Shown one piece after another: positions 7,423 through 16,502 of a DNA stretch of 64,000 bases. How positions within the stretch are numbered: position 1 is the stretch's first letter; every line of letters starts with the position of its first letter. This DNA comes from Sphingopyxis sp. 113P3 (GTDB lineage: Bacteria > Pseudomonadota > Alphaproteobacteria > Sphingomonadales > Sphingomonadaceae), in contig NZ_CP009452.1 of the NCBI RefSeq assembly GCF_001278035.1, positions 2,017,501-2,081,500 of the forward strand, written 5' to 3'. The notes under the pieces were generated by a model. That model had not been told where the DNA came from, made no database searches, and was given only the letters and a program-made list of their open reading frames with translations. Position numbers and translations under genes: made by a program.

Positions 7423-8700
7423 TCACGACTGTTTTGCGGTCTTTTTCGTCACCAGATTGCCAAGGCTGCCGAGCTTGCCGAGAAGCGAGGCGCCCGACTG
7501 TCCCCGGGCGGACACGGAGACCTCCTCGGCCTCCTCGGCGCCGTCGAGGACGAGGCGCATCAGCTGTGTCCAAACCTGACTTGCCTTGGTGCCCTTGCAA
7601 ATCTCGGCATAGGATTTGCCAAGTTTTGCCGACTGGCTGACCAGCTTGGGATCGAAGGGGATCGTGACGTCGACATCGCGCTCGATCGAGGATTCAAACT
7701 CCTTGCGCGAAAGCTCGCCAATCGTGCTCTGGAACTTGTTGGCCACGAGAATGACGCGTGCGCTCGGCACATTCTGCTTGAACCACGACAGGAGGCGGAT
7801 CGTGTCGCGCGCCGCGGCAAGCGTGACGTCGCTGACGAGCAGGATCGTTCCCGCTTCCGCCACGAGGTGCGGGAAGGGGATGAGGACCTGGCGCGGAATG
7901 TCGACAATCGTCATTTCGAACGCATTGCGCAGCTCTTCTTCCAGCTGGAAGAAGGCCGAGCCGTCGGTCATCACCGGCTGGTGGATCGGCGCTTCGGCCG
8001 ACAGGAGACTGAGCTTGTCCGAGGCGCGGACCATCGCGCGTTCGATGAACAGACCATCGATGCGGCTCGGATTGTCGATCGCGTCGATCAGGCCGCGGCC
8101 CGGTTCGAGGTCGAGCGTCAGCGCGCCGGTTCCGAAATGGATGTCGAGATCGAGGAGCGCGGTCTGGCGGCCCGCCTGCTCGCTCATCACCCAGGCGAGC
8201 GAGGTCGAGACGAGCGAGGCGCCCACGCCGCCGCGCACGCCGACCACCGCGGTCATGTGATGCGGCTTGTCGTCGAGCATGTCCGCATGCTTGGGAGCCG
8301 CGAGCATTGCCTGTGCCATCGTGAGCGATTCACGGACCTGATCGAGCGACAGGGGCTTCAGGAGATAATCCTGAATGCCGCTCGAAAGGAGATCGCGATA
8401 AAGTCGCACGTCGTTGACCTGCCCGGCTGCGATCACGACGGTGCCCGGCTCGCACACTTCGGCAAGCGCGTTGATGTCGTTGATGGGATCGCCCGATTCG
8501 GACATGTCGACGAACAGGATGTTCGGGCTTGCCGAGACGGAGAGCGACTGGACCGCATTGCGAAGGCCGCCCTTGTTGCACTTCTCGATCGGCCAGCCCA
8601 TGTCGGCCGCGGCGACGCGGATCAGCTCCAGCGTATCGTCGTCGCAAACGAAGGCGTTAAAGGGCTCACGCAGCCCGGCTGCTTTGAAAGGCGCGTTCAC
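7423..8700 (-). CDS. cpaE: Pilus assembly ATPase-like localisation protein CpaE/TadZ
   Basis: A 425-residue protein with an N-terminal receiver-like half (about 1-135, including ILFVDMSESGDP and YLLKPLS) and a C-terminal MinD/ParA-like half. The P-loop region reads GVRGGVGASLV (about 154-164), with Ala where MinD proteins have the catalytic Lys, the atypical form often seen in TadZ/CpaE. The ParA-like switch appears as DLDIHFG and TIVDIPRQV. CpaE/TadZ positions the pilus machine, often at the cell pole. The gene overlaps cpaD by 4 bp. The next gene would normally be cpaF, but tadB follows. Confidence 0.9.
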   Translation of the reverse strand: MNAPFKAAGLREPFNAFVCDDDTLELIRVAAADMGWPIEKCNKGGLRNAVQSLSVSASPNILFVDMSESGDPINDINALAEVCEPGTVVIAAGQVNDVRLYRDLLSSGIQDYLLKPLSLDQVRESLTMAQAMLAAPKHADMLDDKPHHMTAVVGVRGGVGASLVSTSLAWVMSEQAGRQTALLDLDIHFGTGALTLDLEPGRGLIDAIDNPSRIDGLFIERAMVRASDKLSLLSAEAPIHQPVMTDGSAFFQLEEELRNAFEMTIVDIPRQVLIPFPHLVAEAGTILLVSDVTLAAARDTIRLLSWFKQNVPSARVILVANKFQSTIGELSRKEFESSIERDVDVTIPFDPKLVSQSAKLGKSYAEICKGTKASQVWTQLMRLVLDGAEEAEEVSVSARGQSGASLLGKLGSLGNLVTKKTAKQS

Positions 8701-9338
8701 TTGCCACCTCCACTCGTCGATTCACCGCGCAGTTCGCCGGCTCCCGTCGGCGGCTTCTCCCGATAGGTCTTGATGGCGCGGCTTGCGGTATTGGGATCGT
8801 ACCGCTCGCCGGCCGCTCCCTTGATGAGGTCATTGGGGTCCGAGACCATCGCGGCGAGATTGCTGTTCGTCGCGCAGCCATAGTTGGACGAGGTCGCGTT
8901 GTTGAAATTGATCGACGACTGGCTCGCCCAATCGGGGCATCCCGGCACATGGGCCGAGGCGCGCGTCACGACGATGCGCATGTAGCCGGGCGGTATTTCG
9001 CCCGTGGTGACGGGCGCATCGGTGCCAACGAGCAGGCCGCGACGCTCGACGATGGCCCGCACCGCGGCTTTCGCGGCGTCATTGCCATAGGCGGCAGGAT
9101 CCTCGATCGAGATCCGGTCGCCGTAACGCACGCCCATCGCATCGAACCAGCCCTGAAGGCGGCCCTGCTCACTGGGCGGGAGTTCACCGCCCGTGGCAGC
9201 GACGTCGAATTGATAGATGTGGTTGCGCACGACCGGCTGGTGCACCGAATCGAGGCTCATGTTGCTGTTGGCACTGCCCGTGCAGCCCGCGAGCGTCGTG
9301 ACCAGTGCCAGCGTGGTCCAAGTTGCGATTTTCTTCAT
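8697..9338 (-). CDS. cpaD: Pilus assembly lipoprotein CpaD
   Basis: A 213-residue lipoprotein: start MKKIATWTTLALVTTLAGC gives a lipobox LAGC with the acylated Cys at residue 19. The mature part carries the CpaD-family features, with repeated short motifs such as HIYQFDVAATGG, GDRISIEDP and a Cys pair in HVPGCPDWAS and SSNYGCATNSNLAAMVSDP, a segment shared by most CpaD proteins. It helps the outer-membrane secretin CpaC assemble or function. The start at 9338 is chosen over 9368 because it opens directly on the lipoprotein signal. It overlaps cpaE and follows cpaC in the operon. Confidence 0.9.
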   Translation of the reverse strand: MKKIATWTTLALVTTLAGCTGSANSNMSLDSVHQPVVRNHIYQFDVAATGGELPPSEQGRLQGWFDAMGVRYGDRISIEDPAAYGNDAAKAAVRAIVERRGLLVGTDAPVTTGEIPPGYMRIVVTRASAHVPGCPDWASQSSINFNNATSSNYGCATNSNLAAMVSDPNDLIKGAAGERYDPNTASRAIKTYREKPPTGAGELRGESTSGGGK

Positions 9339-9364
9339 CACTTTGCTCCCTGAAAGCCAGCGCG

Positions 9365-10864
9365 TCACTTGATGCTGAAGCCAGGCGACACGTCGTCGCC
9401 GCCGCGTAGCCGGTCGGCGTCGCCTGCCGAGGTGTCGAGGCGCGGTTTGGGCCTGTCGCCGCCGCTCACGCCGTTGCTTGTCTGGTTGAGAAACAATCGC
9501 GCGGCGTCGTTCGCCACCTGATAGGCATCGGTGGGAAGCTTGATGTCGTTCGCCGAAACCGGGTTCACCAGATAGGGGGTCACGACGATGACGAGTTCGG
9601 TTTCGCCGCGGCGGAAGCTGTCCGACTTGAACAAGGTCCCGAGGATCGGCACATCGCCAAGGCCCGGCATCTTGTCGATCGCGCCGATCGCGCGATTGTT
9701 CATCAGGCCGGCGATCATGAAGCTCTCGCCTGAGCCGAGTTCGACGGTCGTCTCGGCGCGGCGGATTGTCAGCGCGGGGATCTGGAATCCTTCCATCTCG
9801 ATCGCGCCTTCGGTCGAAAGCTCCGAAACCTCGGGCCGCACGCGCAGGCTGATGCGGCCATTCGACAGCACCGTGGGCGTGTAGGCGAGGCTCACACCAT
9901 ATTTGCGATATTCGATCGTCGTGCCCGCAAAATTGCCGGGAATCGGGATCGGGAATTCGCCGCCTGCGAGGAAATCGGCGGTTTCACCCGAGATTGCCGT
10001 CAGGTTGGGCTGCGCGAGTGTCACCACCATTCCCGAACGCTCGCCCATGTCGAGCGAGGCGATAAGGTCGAGGCCAAAGAGGCGGCCCGCCCCTGCGATA
10101 CTGCGCGTACCGCTCGGCGTCGTGATCTGGTAAGCGGTCGACCCGGGGGGGATCGGCGGATCGCCTTCGCCCGGATAGAGAATGTTCCCGGCAGTGCGGC
10201 CGCCGAAGACTCCGCCGAGGAAGCCGTTGCCAAGCGGGCCATCGCGGTCGCGGGTGAGGATATTGCCGCTGATCTCCTTGACCAGCGAGCGGTTCACCTC
10301 GGCGATGCGAACCTGCAGGTTGACCTGGAGCGGCGTCGCGGTGCGCAGGCGGGAGAGCACTTTGGTCCCTTCGCCGACGAAGGCCTGCACCAGGCGTTCA
10401 GCTTCGGCGGCATCATCGGGCGACTCCACCGTGCCGGTGAGCAGCACGAGGCCGTTCATCGTGTTCGCCGCGATTTTCGCCTCGGGCATGGCGAGCGCGA
10501 GCATCTGGTCGATCGTCTCGATATTGTTGCCAACGCGCGCGACGGTCGAATAGACCACGCGGCCGCTGGCATCGGTGGCATAGATGCTCGTCTCGCCCGG
10601 TGCCTTGCCGAAGATGTAGAGCTGGCGCGCCGAGCGGACCTGGACATCGGCTACGGCGTCGTTCGCGACGAAGACGTCGACCATCGGGGCGGGCAGGCTG
10701 ATCAGGCGGCCGCGGCCCACCGACAGGTCGATGCTTGAGCTCGCATTCTGGGTCGCCTGCGCCGAGGCCTGCTGCGACGGGGCGGAAACCAGGGCCGCCG
10801 AGACCAGGCCGATGGCCAGGGTTCGGGCCAGCGCGGCCGCCTTCATTTTGGCTTTGCGGTTCAT
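9365..10864 (-). CDS. cpaC: Outer-membrane secretin of the Tad pilus, CpaC/RcpA
   Basis: A 499-residue secretin. A basic start (MNRKAKMKAAALARTL) and hydrophobic stretch form a signal peptide ending at ASA near residue 36. Then come the pilus-secretin N-terminal domain (DLSVGRGRLISLPAP onward), a BON-like segment (NTMNGLVLLTGTVESPDDAA) and the C-terminal secretin domain with GGEFPIPI, SNGRISLRVRPEVSEL and ETELVIVVTPYLV. Secretins form the gated outer-membrane ring through which the pilus exits. The start at 10864 is one base from the stop of cpaB, typical of tight coupling; the longer frame to 10903 adds residues overlapping cpaB. Confidence 0.92.
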   Translation of the reverse strand: MNRKAKMKAAALARTLAIGLVSAALVSAPSQQASAQATQNASSSIDLSVGRGRLISLPAPMVDVFVANDAVADVQVRSARQLYIFGKAPGETSIYATDASGRVVYSTVARVGNNIETIDQMLALAMPEAKIAANTMNGLVLLTGTVESPDDAAEAERLVQAFVGEGTKVLSRLRTATPLQVNLQVRIAEVNRSLVKEISGNILTRDRDGPLGNGFLGGVFGGRTAGNILYPGEGDPPIPPGSTAYQITTPSGTRSIAGAGRLFGLDLIASLDMGERSGMVVTLAQPNLTAISGETADFLAGGEFPIPIPGNFAGTTIEYRKYGVSLAYTPTVLSNGRISLRVRPEVSELSTEGAIEMEGFQIPALTIRRAETTVELGSGESFMIAGLMNNRAIGAIDKMPGLGDVPILGTLFKSDSFRRGETELVIVVTPYLVNPVSANDIKLPTDAYQVANDAARLFLNQTSNGVSGGDRPKPRLDTSAGDADRLRGGDDVSPGFSIK

Positions 10865-10865
10865 C

Positions 10866-11903
10866 TTACTTCCCCCCAACCGGAACTTCGGTAGTCCTGT
10901 CACCGCGGGTCACGCGAACGACCGGACCGCTGGACACCGGCGCCGGGCGTCCGCCCGCTGCCGGAGCGCCCGCATATGCAGCCTGCTGCGGCGCGGCTCC
11001 GCTGCCGCCGACGCGGCCCCTCACCGGGATCCAGAAGCGCGATACGTCGCCGCCCGTCGTGGCCGAGCTGCGGCCCGAAGTCGGGCGCGCCGCGACTTCG
11101 GCGAGCATCTTGCGTTCAGCGGCGGTGCCGCCCTTTGCGGGCACATCGATTTCACCCGAGGCAATCGCGGCCTCGAGTTCGCCGCTCGTTTCCGCCAGCG
11201 GACGCAGGGCGAGCGAAAGCTTGCCCATATTCTGGGCCACCGCGATCTTCTCTGCGATTTCGGGCGTCGCCTCGAGCGTCACCGAGCCGAAGGTGCGAAC
11301 CGGCGTCTTGCCGGTTTCGTCCTTCGCGTCGTAGCGCTGGTCGGTCGCAAGGACGCGGACGTTGCGCACGATCGTCTCGGCCGTGAACAGCTGATCGTCG
11401 GGATAGGCGCTGCCCTCCTTGACCTCGATCGTCTGCGACAGCACGACGTCGACCCGGTCACCGGGGAAGACAAAGCCCGCAACGCCCTGTTCCTGCGAGA
11501 CCTTGACGGTCACGGCGCGCATGCCGGGGCCCAGAGCCGCAGCGAGGAAGCCGCGATCGTCAGGATGGACGAGAGCGCCCTGGGTGAGCGGTTCGCCCGC
11601 GGTGATCGGATAACGCACGACCGTTCCGACCAGCGAGTTCACGTCGGTCTTCTCTTTCAGGAAATAGGCCTTCTCGACCAGGTCCTTCGGCCAGGGTTGA
11701 AACCGGAAGCTGTCAGGACCGATGATCGTGCCGGCGGGTAGCTGCCGCGTCGCAACGAGAATTGTCGGTCCGGAAATTTCCGGCGCCGCCGCTGCGCGCG
11801 CGGTCGGTGCCGAGGCCCCGCGCATCATCTGGTTGACCCCAAAGGCCGCGCCCACTGCAACGATCAGCGCGCCGACGATCAGCATTATCTTTCGCGTATC
11901 CAT
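10866..11903 (-). CDS. cpaB: Flp pilus assembly protein CpaB/RcpC
   Basis: A 345-residue protein with an N-terminal membrane anchor (MDTRKIMLIVGALIVAVGAA), then a SAF domain with the family hallmark ILVATRQLPAGTIIGPDSF (about 52-70) and the YPITAGEPLTQGALV segment, then the RcpC-type domain (GMRAVTVKVSQEQGVAGFVFPGDRVDVVL region). The C-terminal 80 residues are Gly/Ala/Pro-rich and low in complexity. CpaB is a periplasmic component that works with the secretin. Start 11903 is chosen because it begins immediately before the membrane anchor; 11930 is an alternative. cpaA ends 48 bp upstream. Confidence 0.9.
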   Translation of the reverse strand: MDTRKIMLIVGALIVAVGAAFGVNQMMRGASAPTARAAAAPEISGPTILVATRQLPAGTIIGPDSFRFQPWPKDLVEKAYFLKEKTDVNSLVGTVVRYPITAGEPLTQGALVHPDDRGFLAAALGPGMRAVTVKVSQEQGVAGFVFPGDRVDVVLSQTIEVKEGSAYPDDQLFTAETIVRNVRVLATDQRYDAKDETGKTPVRTFGSVTLEATPEIAEKIAVAQNMGKLSLALRPLAETSGELEAAIASGEIDVPAKGGTAAERKMLAEVAARPTSGRSSATTGGDVSRFWIPVRGRVGGSGAAPQQAAYAGAPAAGGRPAPVSSGPVVRVTRGDRTTEVPVGGK

Positions 11904-11951
11904 GACGATTTTTCGCCCTCCTGCACGCACCGGAAACGGCCGTGCTTTCCC

Positions 11952-12461
11952 TCAAGCCGATGCGATAGACTGAAACTGGTTAAGATAATGTTGGTGAAGC
12001 GCCCAAAGGCCTGCCGCCGCGATCGCGACCCCGTAGGGGACCTCGACGGGCTTTTGGGATGGACGCAATTTGATGTGAATGAGCATGGCGCCTGACAGCA
12101 GTCCGCCGGCAATCGCCATGACGGTCAGCGTCGGCATGAACAAAGGCAGCGGGATCCACAGCATCACCGCACCGATCATCTTGACGTCGCCGCCGCCCAT
12201 GGCGCCGATCGCGAAGAGCCCGGCAAAAGCGAGGAAGACGCCGAAGGCGGCCGCGAACTGAAGCGGCATCTCGGGCCAGGCCAAAAGACCGCTCGCAAAC
12301 CAGAAGGGGATGGCGAGCAGCGCGATCGCCGCGTTCAGCGCATTGGAAATCGTGCGCGACCGCAGGTCGCTGATCGCGGCAGCGATCATCAGCGCGGCGA
12401 GGAGAGCCATCAGGCCAAGAGCGGTCGGATTGTGTCCCACAGCATTTTCAGTAGCAAGCAT
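11952..12461 (-). CDS. cpaA: Prepilin peptidase CpaA/TadV
   Basis: A 169-residue polytopic A24-family aspartic peptidase that cleaves prepilin leaders. Both catalytic aspartates are visible: in AAISDLRSRTISN (about residue 32) and in the signature GGGDVK (about 93-98). About six hydrophobic segments span the membrane. It is the first gene of the minus-strand tad operon and has no flp pilin gene before it: the 5' end lies 63-75 bp from the divergent DauA-like gene. Length matches CpaA of other alphaproteobacteria. Confidence 0.92.
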   Translation of the reverse strand: MLATENAVGHNPTALGLMALLAALMIAAAISDLRSRTISNALNAAIALLAIPFWFASGLLAWPEMPLQFAAAFGVFLAFAGLFAIGAMGGGDVKMIGAVMLWIPLPLFMPTLTVMAIAGGLLSGAMLIHIKLRPSQKPVEVPYGVAIAAAGLWALHQHYLNQFQSIASA

Positions 12462-12536
12462 GGCTTACCAAAGCGTAACCATGTTGAAATCCCCGCCCGG
12501 CTTGCATTCCCCGCGCGGGCCGATATGCGCCTTGGC

Positions 12537-13667
12537 ATGAGCGACGCGCCGCCCCATGCCACCGACGTTCTCGTTGTCGGCGCCGGGATCGCGGGCGCGA
12601 GCCTCGCGGCCGCGCTCGCGCCGTACCGGAAGATCGTCATCATCGAGGCGGAGGATCGCCCCGGCGTTCACGCCACCGGACGTTCGGCCGCCTTCTGGCA
12701 CGAAAGCTATGGCGGGGTCGGCATACAGCCGCTTTCGGCCGCCTCCTATGCCGCGCTCGCGCGCCCCGACGGCGATTTTTCCGACCATCCCTTTCTCGCG
12801 CCTCGCGCTGCGCTCACGATCGGGCGCGGCGAGGAAAAGGAAGCGGTCGACGCTTTCACGCGGGCCTTTGCGGCCAAGGGCGTGGACATCGTGCGTTTCG
12901 CGGCGGCCGAGGTGAGAGAAAGAGTGCCGGGCATCCGGTCCGACTGGACCGAAGCTGCCTATGAGGCGGCGTGCAGCGATATCGATGTCGCGGCGCTCCA
13001 CGCTGCCTATCTGCGCGCAGCAAGGCGCGCAGGCGCAAAACTGGTTGCGCGCGCGCCGCTCATCGCGGCGCGCCGGCGCGGCGGGCGGTGGCATGTCGAG
13101 ACGGGGCGGGGCGAGATGATCGCCGATGTCATCGTGAACGCGGCGGGCGCCTGGGCGGACGGGGTCGCAGCGGCCTGCGGCGTCAAACCGCTCGCCATCC
13201 AGCCCTATCGGCGCACTGTACTTCAGGTCCGACTCGGGGTGCCCGTGCCGGCCGCCCTGCCGCTGATCGTCCATGTTGGCGGCCAATTCTATTTCAAGGG
13301 CGAGAGCGAAGGCCGCATTTGGCTGAGCCCGCATGATGAAACGCCTTCCGAGCCCTGCGATGCGGCACCCGAGGAAATCGACGTCGCGCTGGCGATCGAG
13401 CGGCTGCAGGCGGTCGTCGACTGGCCCGTCGCGGCGGTCGAGCGCAAATGGGCGGGACTGCGCAGTTTCGCGCCCGACCGTCTGCCTGTGTTCGGCGCGG
13501 ACCCTTGCGAGCCTGCCTTCACCTGGTGCGCGGGGCAGGGCGGTTTCGGTATCCAGACCTCGCCTGCCATTTCCGCGCTGCTTGCAGCCCAGCTCGGCGC
13601 GCCGGCGCCCGGGGGCGCGATCGGGGCCCTCGATCCCAGCCCTTATTCGCCGGGCCGTTTTGCCTGA
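12537..13667 (+). CDS. FAD-dependent oxidoreductase, D-amino-acid (DauA-like) dehydrogenase family
   Basis: A 376-residue DAO-fold flavoprotein. The N-terminal Rossmann motif VVGAGIAGASLAAAL (about 13-27) binds FAD ADP; the following PGVHATGRSAAFWHESYG resembles the HSTGRSAA segment of Pseudomonas D-arginine dehydrogenase DauA, and CAGQGGFGIQTSPA closes the FAD site near the C-terminus. DauA-type enzymes oxidise D-amino acids to 2-oxo acids. The start at 12537 (MSDAPPHATD) places the Rossmann motif at the usual distance; ATG at 12525 is an alternative. It is divergent from cpaA and shows no functional link to it. Substrate is inferred from similarity only; other DAO-family amine oxidases remain possible. 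Confidence 0.8.
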   Translation: MSDAPPHATDVLVVGAGIAGASLAAALAPYRKIVIIEAEDRPGVHATGRSAAFWHESYGGVGIQPLSAASYAALARPDGDFSDHPFLAPRAALTIGRGEEKEAVDAFTRAFAAKGVDIVRFAAAEVRERVPGIRSDWTEAAYEAACSDIDVAALHAAYLRAARRAGAKLVARAPLIAARRRGGRWHVETGRGEMIADVIVNAAGAWADGVAAACGVKPLAIQPYRRTVLQVRLGVPVPAALPLIVHVGGQFYFKGESEGRIWLSPHDETPSEPCDAAPEEIDVALAIERLQAVVDWPVAAVERKWAGLRSFAPDRLPVFGADPCEPAFTWCAGQGGFGIQTSPAISALLAAQLGAPAPGGAIGALDPSPYSPGRFA

Positions 13668-13752
13668 CCCATCGAGGCGCTTGCGCGCGGCGGCGAGGCG
13701 CTTAACATAGGTTAGCCGCGCATCCTGGCGGCTCCGCTTGGTGGAGGACCCG

Positions 13753-13929
13753 ATGGCCCATTATTTCGAGATCAAGAAAAACAAGGCGGGCGAGTTCGTC
13801 GCCTATTTCAAATATAATAGCGAAACGATCTTCTGGACCGAAGGCTACAGCAGCAAGGCCTCGGCGAAAAACGCCATCGAGTCGATCAAGAAGAATGGCC
13901 CCGGCGCCGAAACGCGCGAAGCCGAATAG
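13753..13929 (+). CDS. DUF1508 / YegP-like small protein
   Basis: A 58-residue protein beginning MAHYFEIKKNKAGEFVAYF and continuing SETIFWTEGYSSKASAKNAIESIKKN: this is one copy of the YegP/DUF1508 beta-beta-alpha repeat, in which F-W and Y-x-S-K-x-S-A positions are typical. Many relatives carry two tandem copies (about 110 residues); this one has a single repeat, implying dimerisation. ATG at 13753 is used because GGAGGA precedes it at 13743-13748. Function of the family is not established. It is convergent with rnhA. Confidence 0.85.
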   Translation: MAHYFEIKKNKAGEFVAYFKYNSETIFWTEGYSSKASAKNAIESIKKNGPGAETREAE

Positions 13930-13955
13930 CTTTTGCAAAAGGCCGGTGCGGGCGC

Positions 13956-14414
13956 CTAGCGCGCCCGGGCCGCAGCAAGCGCAGCGTCACTGGCAAGCTG
14001 GTCGGCAAGCTCATTGTCGCCGTGCCCGGCGTGACCCTTGACCCAGAGCCATTCGATCTCGTGCCGCTTTGCCTCGGCTGCGAGGCGCTGCCACAGATCG
14101 GCATTGGCGACGGGCTTTTTCGCGGCGGTCTTCCAGCCGTTCCTTTGCCATCCGTGGATCCATTTCGTGATGCCGTCGCGAACATAGACGCTGTCGGTGG
14201 ACAACTCGACGCGGCACCCCCGCTTCAAGGTGGCGAGCGCCTCGATCGCGGCCATCAGTTCCATCCGGTTGTTGGTTGTCTCTGCCTCGCCTCCCGATAT
14301 CGTCTTAACGACATCGCCCCAGCGCAGCACCGCACCCCAGCCGCCCGGGCCCGGATTGCCCTTGCACGCGCCGTCGGTCGCGACGATCACCGTTCTGCCT
14401 GCGCTCCCCGTCAT
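13956..14414 (-). CDS. rnhA: Ribonuclease HI
   Basis: A 152-residue RNase HI that cleaves the RNA strand of RNA-DNA hybrids. The catalytic acidic residues are visible in order: Asp in [17 protein letters not shown], Glu in [13 protein letters not shown], Asp in [12 protein letters not shown] and Asp in GHGDNELAD, with the basic handle region [18 protein letters not shown]. The start at 14414 ([15 protein letters not shown]) overlaps the thrB stop by 4 bp; the longer frame to 14684 only reads thrB out of frame. The ispH-thrB-rnhA order is a recurring alphaproteobacterial operon. Confidence 0.95.
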   Translation of the reverse strand: MTGSAGRTVIVATDGACKGNPGPGGWGAVLRWGDVVKTISGGEAETTNNRMELMAAIEALATLKRGCRVELSTDSVYVRDGITKWIHGWQRNGWKTAAKKPVANADLWQRLAAEAKRHEIEWLWVKGHAGHGDNELADQLASDAALAAARAR

Positions 14415-15370
14415 GCCCCGAAGAGATCCATCGCATCGGGGGCAGAGTAGCGGCGCAGGCGCGCGAGAAAGGGCGAAGGGTCCTTGCGCGTCACGAGCGC
14501 GTCCGCGGGCGTGTGGATCCAGTCGTGGGCGCGCGTCAGCAGGAAACGAAGCGAGGCGCCGCGCGCAAGGATGGGCAGCGCGGCGCGTTCCTCGCTGGTG
14601 AGCGCGATCTCGCGCGCATAGCCGCGCATCAACGCCGCTGCGCGCGCCCCATCGCACCGCGTCCCGTCGGAGGAGAAGGTCCATGATGCGTGGGTGACGG
14701 CAAGATCATAGGCGCGGTAGTCACTCGCGGCGAAATAGAAGTCGATGAGCCCCGTCACTTCGTCGCCCAGCATGAGCACATTGTCAGGGAAAAGGTCTGC
14801 GTGGATCACGTGCGCGGGTAGGTCCGCGGGCCAGCGCACACCCAGATAGCCGAGTTCGGCATCGACGATTGCGCCGAGGCCCGGCAGCACGGTGTCGAGA
14901 TCGCCCGCGGCCTGTGCGATCTCGCGCCAATGCCGATGACCCATGTTGTTCTCGCGAACGCCCGCGAAATCTTCGAGCGCCCGGTGGGTTCGGCCGAGCG
15001 CGGCGCCGGCGGCTTCGCACTGAGCCGCGGTCGGCCGCGTCAGCGAGATTCCGGGGAGAAATTGGATAATGCACGCCGCGCGCCCTGAAATCTGCTGGAT
15101 CGCAGCGCCGCTTCGATCGCGGATCATCGCTGGCACCGGGCAGCCCTTGGCAGCGAGATGGCCAAGCAGGTCGACGAAAAAAGGCAGTTCGTCGGCGCGA
15201 ACCCGCTTTTCATAGAGCGTCAGGATGAAGCGTCCGTCCGTCGTCTCCAGGAGGAAATTGCTGTTTTCAACGCCTTCGGCAATGCCCTTGCACGAACGGA
15301 CGGTCCCGATGTCGTAGCGGGCAACGAGCGCAGCCAGGTCGTCGGGATCGACCTCGGTATAGACCGCCAT
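14411..15370 (-). CDS. thrB: Homoserine kinase, type II (APH-fold)
   Basis: A 319-residue kinase of the aminoglycoside-phosphotransferase fold, the ThrB form found in alphaproteobacteria. It opens [15 protein letters not shown], has the nucleotide-site segment [25 protein letters not shown], the catalytic loop [13 protein letters not shown] (about 188-200) and the metal-binding DFYFAASD. It converts homoserine to O-phosphohomoserine on the way to threonine. ThrB start and ispH stop share one base, and the end overlaps rnhA by 4 bp, so the three genes are translated as a coupled unit. Confidence 0.93.
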   Translation of the reverse strand: MAVYTEVDPDDLAALVARYDIGTVRSCKGIAEGVENSNFLLETTDGRFILTLYEKRVRADELPFFVDLLGHLAAKGCPVPAMIRDRSGAAIQQISGRAACIIQFLPGISLTRPTAAQCEAAGAALGRTHRALEDFAGVRENNMGHRHWREIAQAAGDLDTVLPGLGAIVDAELGYLGVRWPADLPAHVIHADLFPDNVLMLGDEVTGLIDFYFAASDYRAYDLAVTHASWTFSSDGTRCDGARAAALMRGYAREIALTSEERAALPILARGASLRFLLTRAHDWIHTPADALVTRKDPSPFLARLRRYSAPDAMDLFGA

Positions 15371-16347
15371 CAGCGTTCAAGCCCGCGCGGCAACTTGAAG
15401 ATCATGTTTTCCTGCGCGGTCACGACGACGTCCTCGACGATTCTGCGGTGCTTCGCCACGGCATCGATCACTTCGCGCACCAGCGTCTCGGGCGCGCTCG
15501 CGCCCGCGGTGATGCCGAGCGTTGCGATATCCGCGAGCCAGTCGGGCGCGATGTCGTCGCCGCGTTGAACGAGATGGGCAGGGGTGCCGAGCCGCTCGGC
15601 AACCTCGACAAGGCGAAGGCTGTTCGAGCTGTTCGGGGCGCCGATCACGATCACCCGGTCGCACTGGCCCGCAATCGCCTTCACGGCCGCCTGCCGGTTT
15701 GACGTTGCGTAGCAAATATCCTCTCCGCGGGGTCCCTGGATCGAGGGAAAGCGATGCTCAAGTGCGGCAACGATGTCGCGCGTATCGTCGACGGAGAGCG
15801 TCGTCTGGGTGAGAAAGGCAAGCTTTTCAGGATCGGGCGGCGTCAGGCGGGCGACGTCGTCGACCGATTCGACCAGTGTCATTGCGCCGTCGGGAAGCTG
15901 CCCAAGCGTCCCGATGACCTCGGGATGCCCGGCGTGCCCGATGAAGACGATGTGGCGTCCGGCCTCGTGCGCGCGTTCGGCCTGCCGGTGCACTTTCGAG
16001 ACCAGGGGGCAGGTCGCGTCGATATAATCGAGCCCGCGCGCTGCGGCCTTTGCGGGCACGGCCTTGGGAACGCCGTGCGCACTGAACACCACCGGAACGC
16101 CATCGGGAACCTGATCGAGCGATTCGACGAAGATCGCGCCCTTGGCCTTCAGCTTGTCGACGACATAGCGATTGTGGACGATTTCATGGCGCACATAGAC
16201 GGGCGCGCCGAAACGTTCGATCGCGAGTTCGACGATGCGGATCGCCCGGTCGACGCCGGCGCAAAATCCGCGCGGCGCCGCGATCAATACCTTGAGTTCC
16301 GCCGGTTCGGCTCGAAGCGGGGACGCCATTTTGAGCGGTGCGTTCAT
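15370..16347 (-). CDS. ispH: 4-hydroxy-3-methylbut-2-enyl diphosphate reductase
   Basis: A 325-residue iron-sulfur enzyme, last step of the MEP pathway, making IPP and DMAPP. The three cluster-ligand cysteines are seen in [13 protein letters not shown] (about residue 27), [11 protein letters not shown] and [11 protein letters not shown], along with VFSAHGVPK and [11 protein letters not shown], all standard IspH blocks. The start at 16347 ([15 protein letters not shown]) is supported by normal length; the frame runs upstream to 16452 without family residues. It heads an ispH-thrB-rnhA operon and is divergent from the lipoprotein gene at 16503. Confidence 0.96.
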   Translation of the reverse strand: MNAPLKMASPLRAEPAELKVLIAAPRGFCAGVDRAIRIVELAIERFGAPVYVRHEIVHNRYVVDKLKAKGAIFVESLDQVPDGVPVVFSAHGVPKAVPAKAAARGLDYIDATCPLVSKVHRQAERAHEAGRHIVFIGHAGHPEVIGTLGQLPDGAMTLVESVDDVARLTPPDPEKLAFLTQTTLSVDDTRDIVAALEHRFPSIQGPRGEDICYATSNRQAAVKAIAGQCDRVIVIGAPNSSNSLRLVEVAERLGTPAHLVQRGDDIAPDWLADIATLGITAGASAPETLVREVIDAVAKHRRIVEDVVVTAQENMIFKLPRGLER

Positions 16348-16502
16348 GCCGCAGCGCTCTAGCGTAGGAGGCCGTCTGCGGTAAAGCGGCTTGTGGGGCG
16401 GGCGCCTGCCTGTTGCACCTCGTTCATCGCGCCGATAAGAAGCGGCGCGCATGGAGCGGGAAAGACCCCGTCCCGTCCCGCCGATTGGAAAGCCTGACCC
16501 TT

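Noticed and set aside
7024..8766. 580-codon plus-strand frame opposite cpaE/tadB
   Set aside because: Shadow of the minus-strand pilus genes; no family pattern or ribosome-binding site.
13690..13715. CtrA-like site before the YegP-like gene
   Set aside because: TTAA-N6-TTAG departs from the required 7-bp spacing and second half.
13988..13990. Out-of-frame alternative starts in rnhA region
   Set aside because: The coupled ATG at 14414 fully explains the gene.
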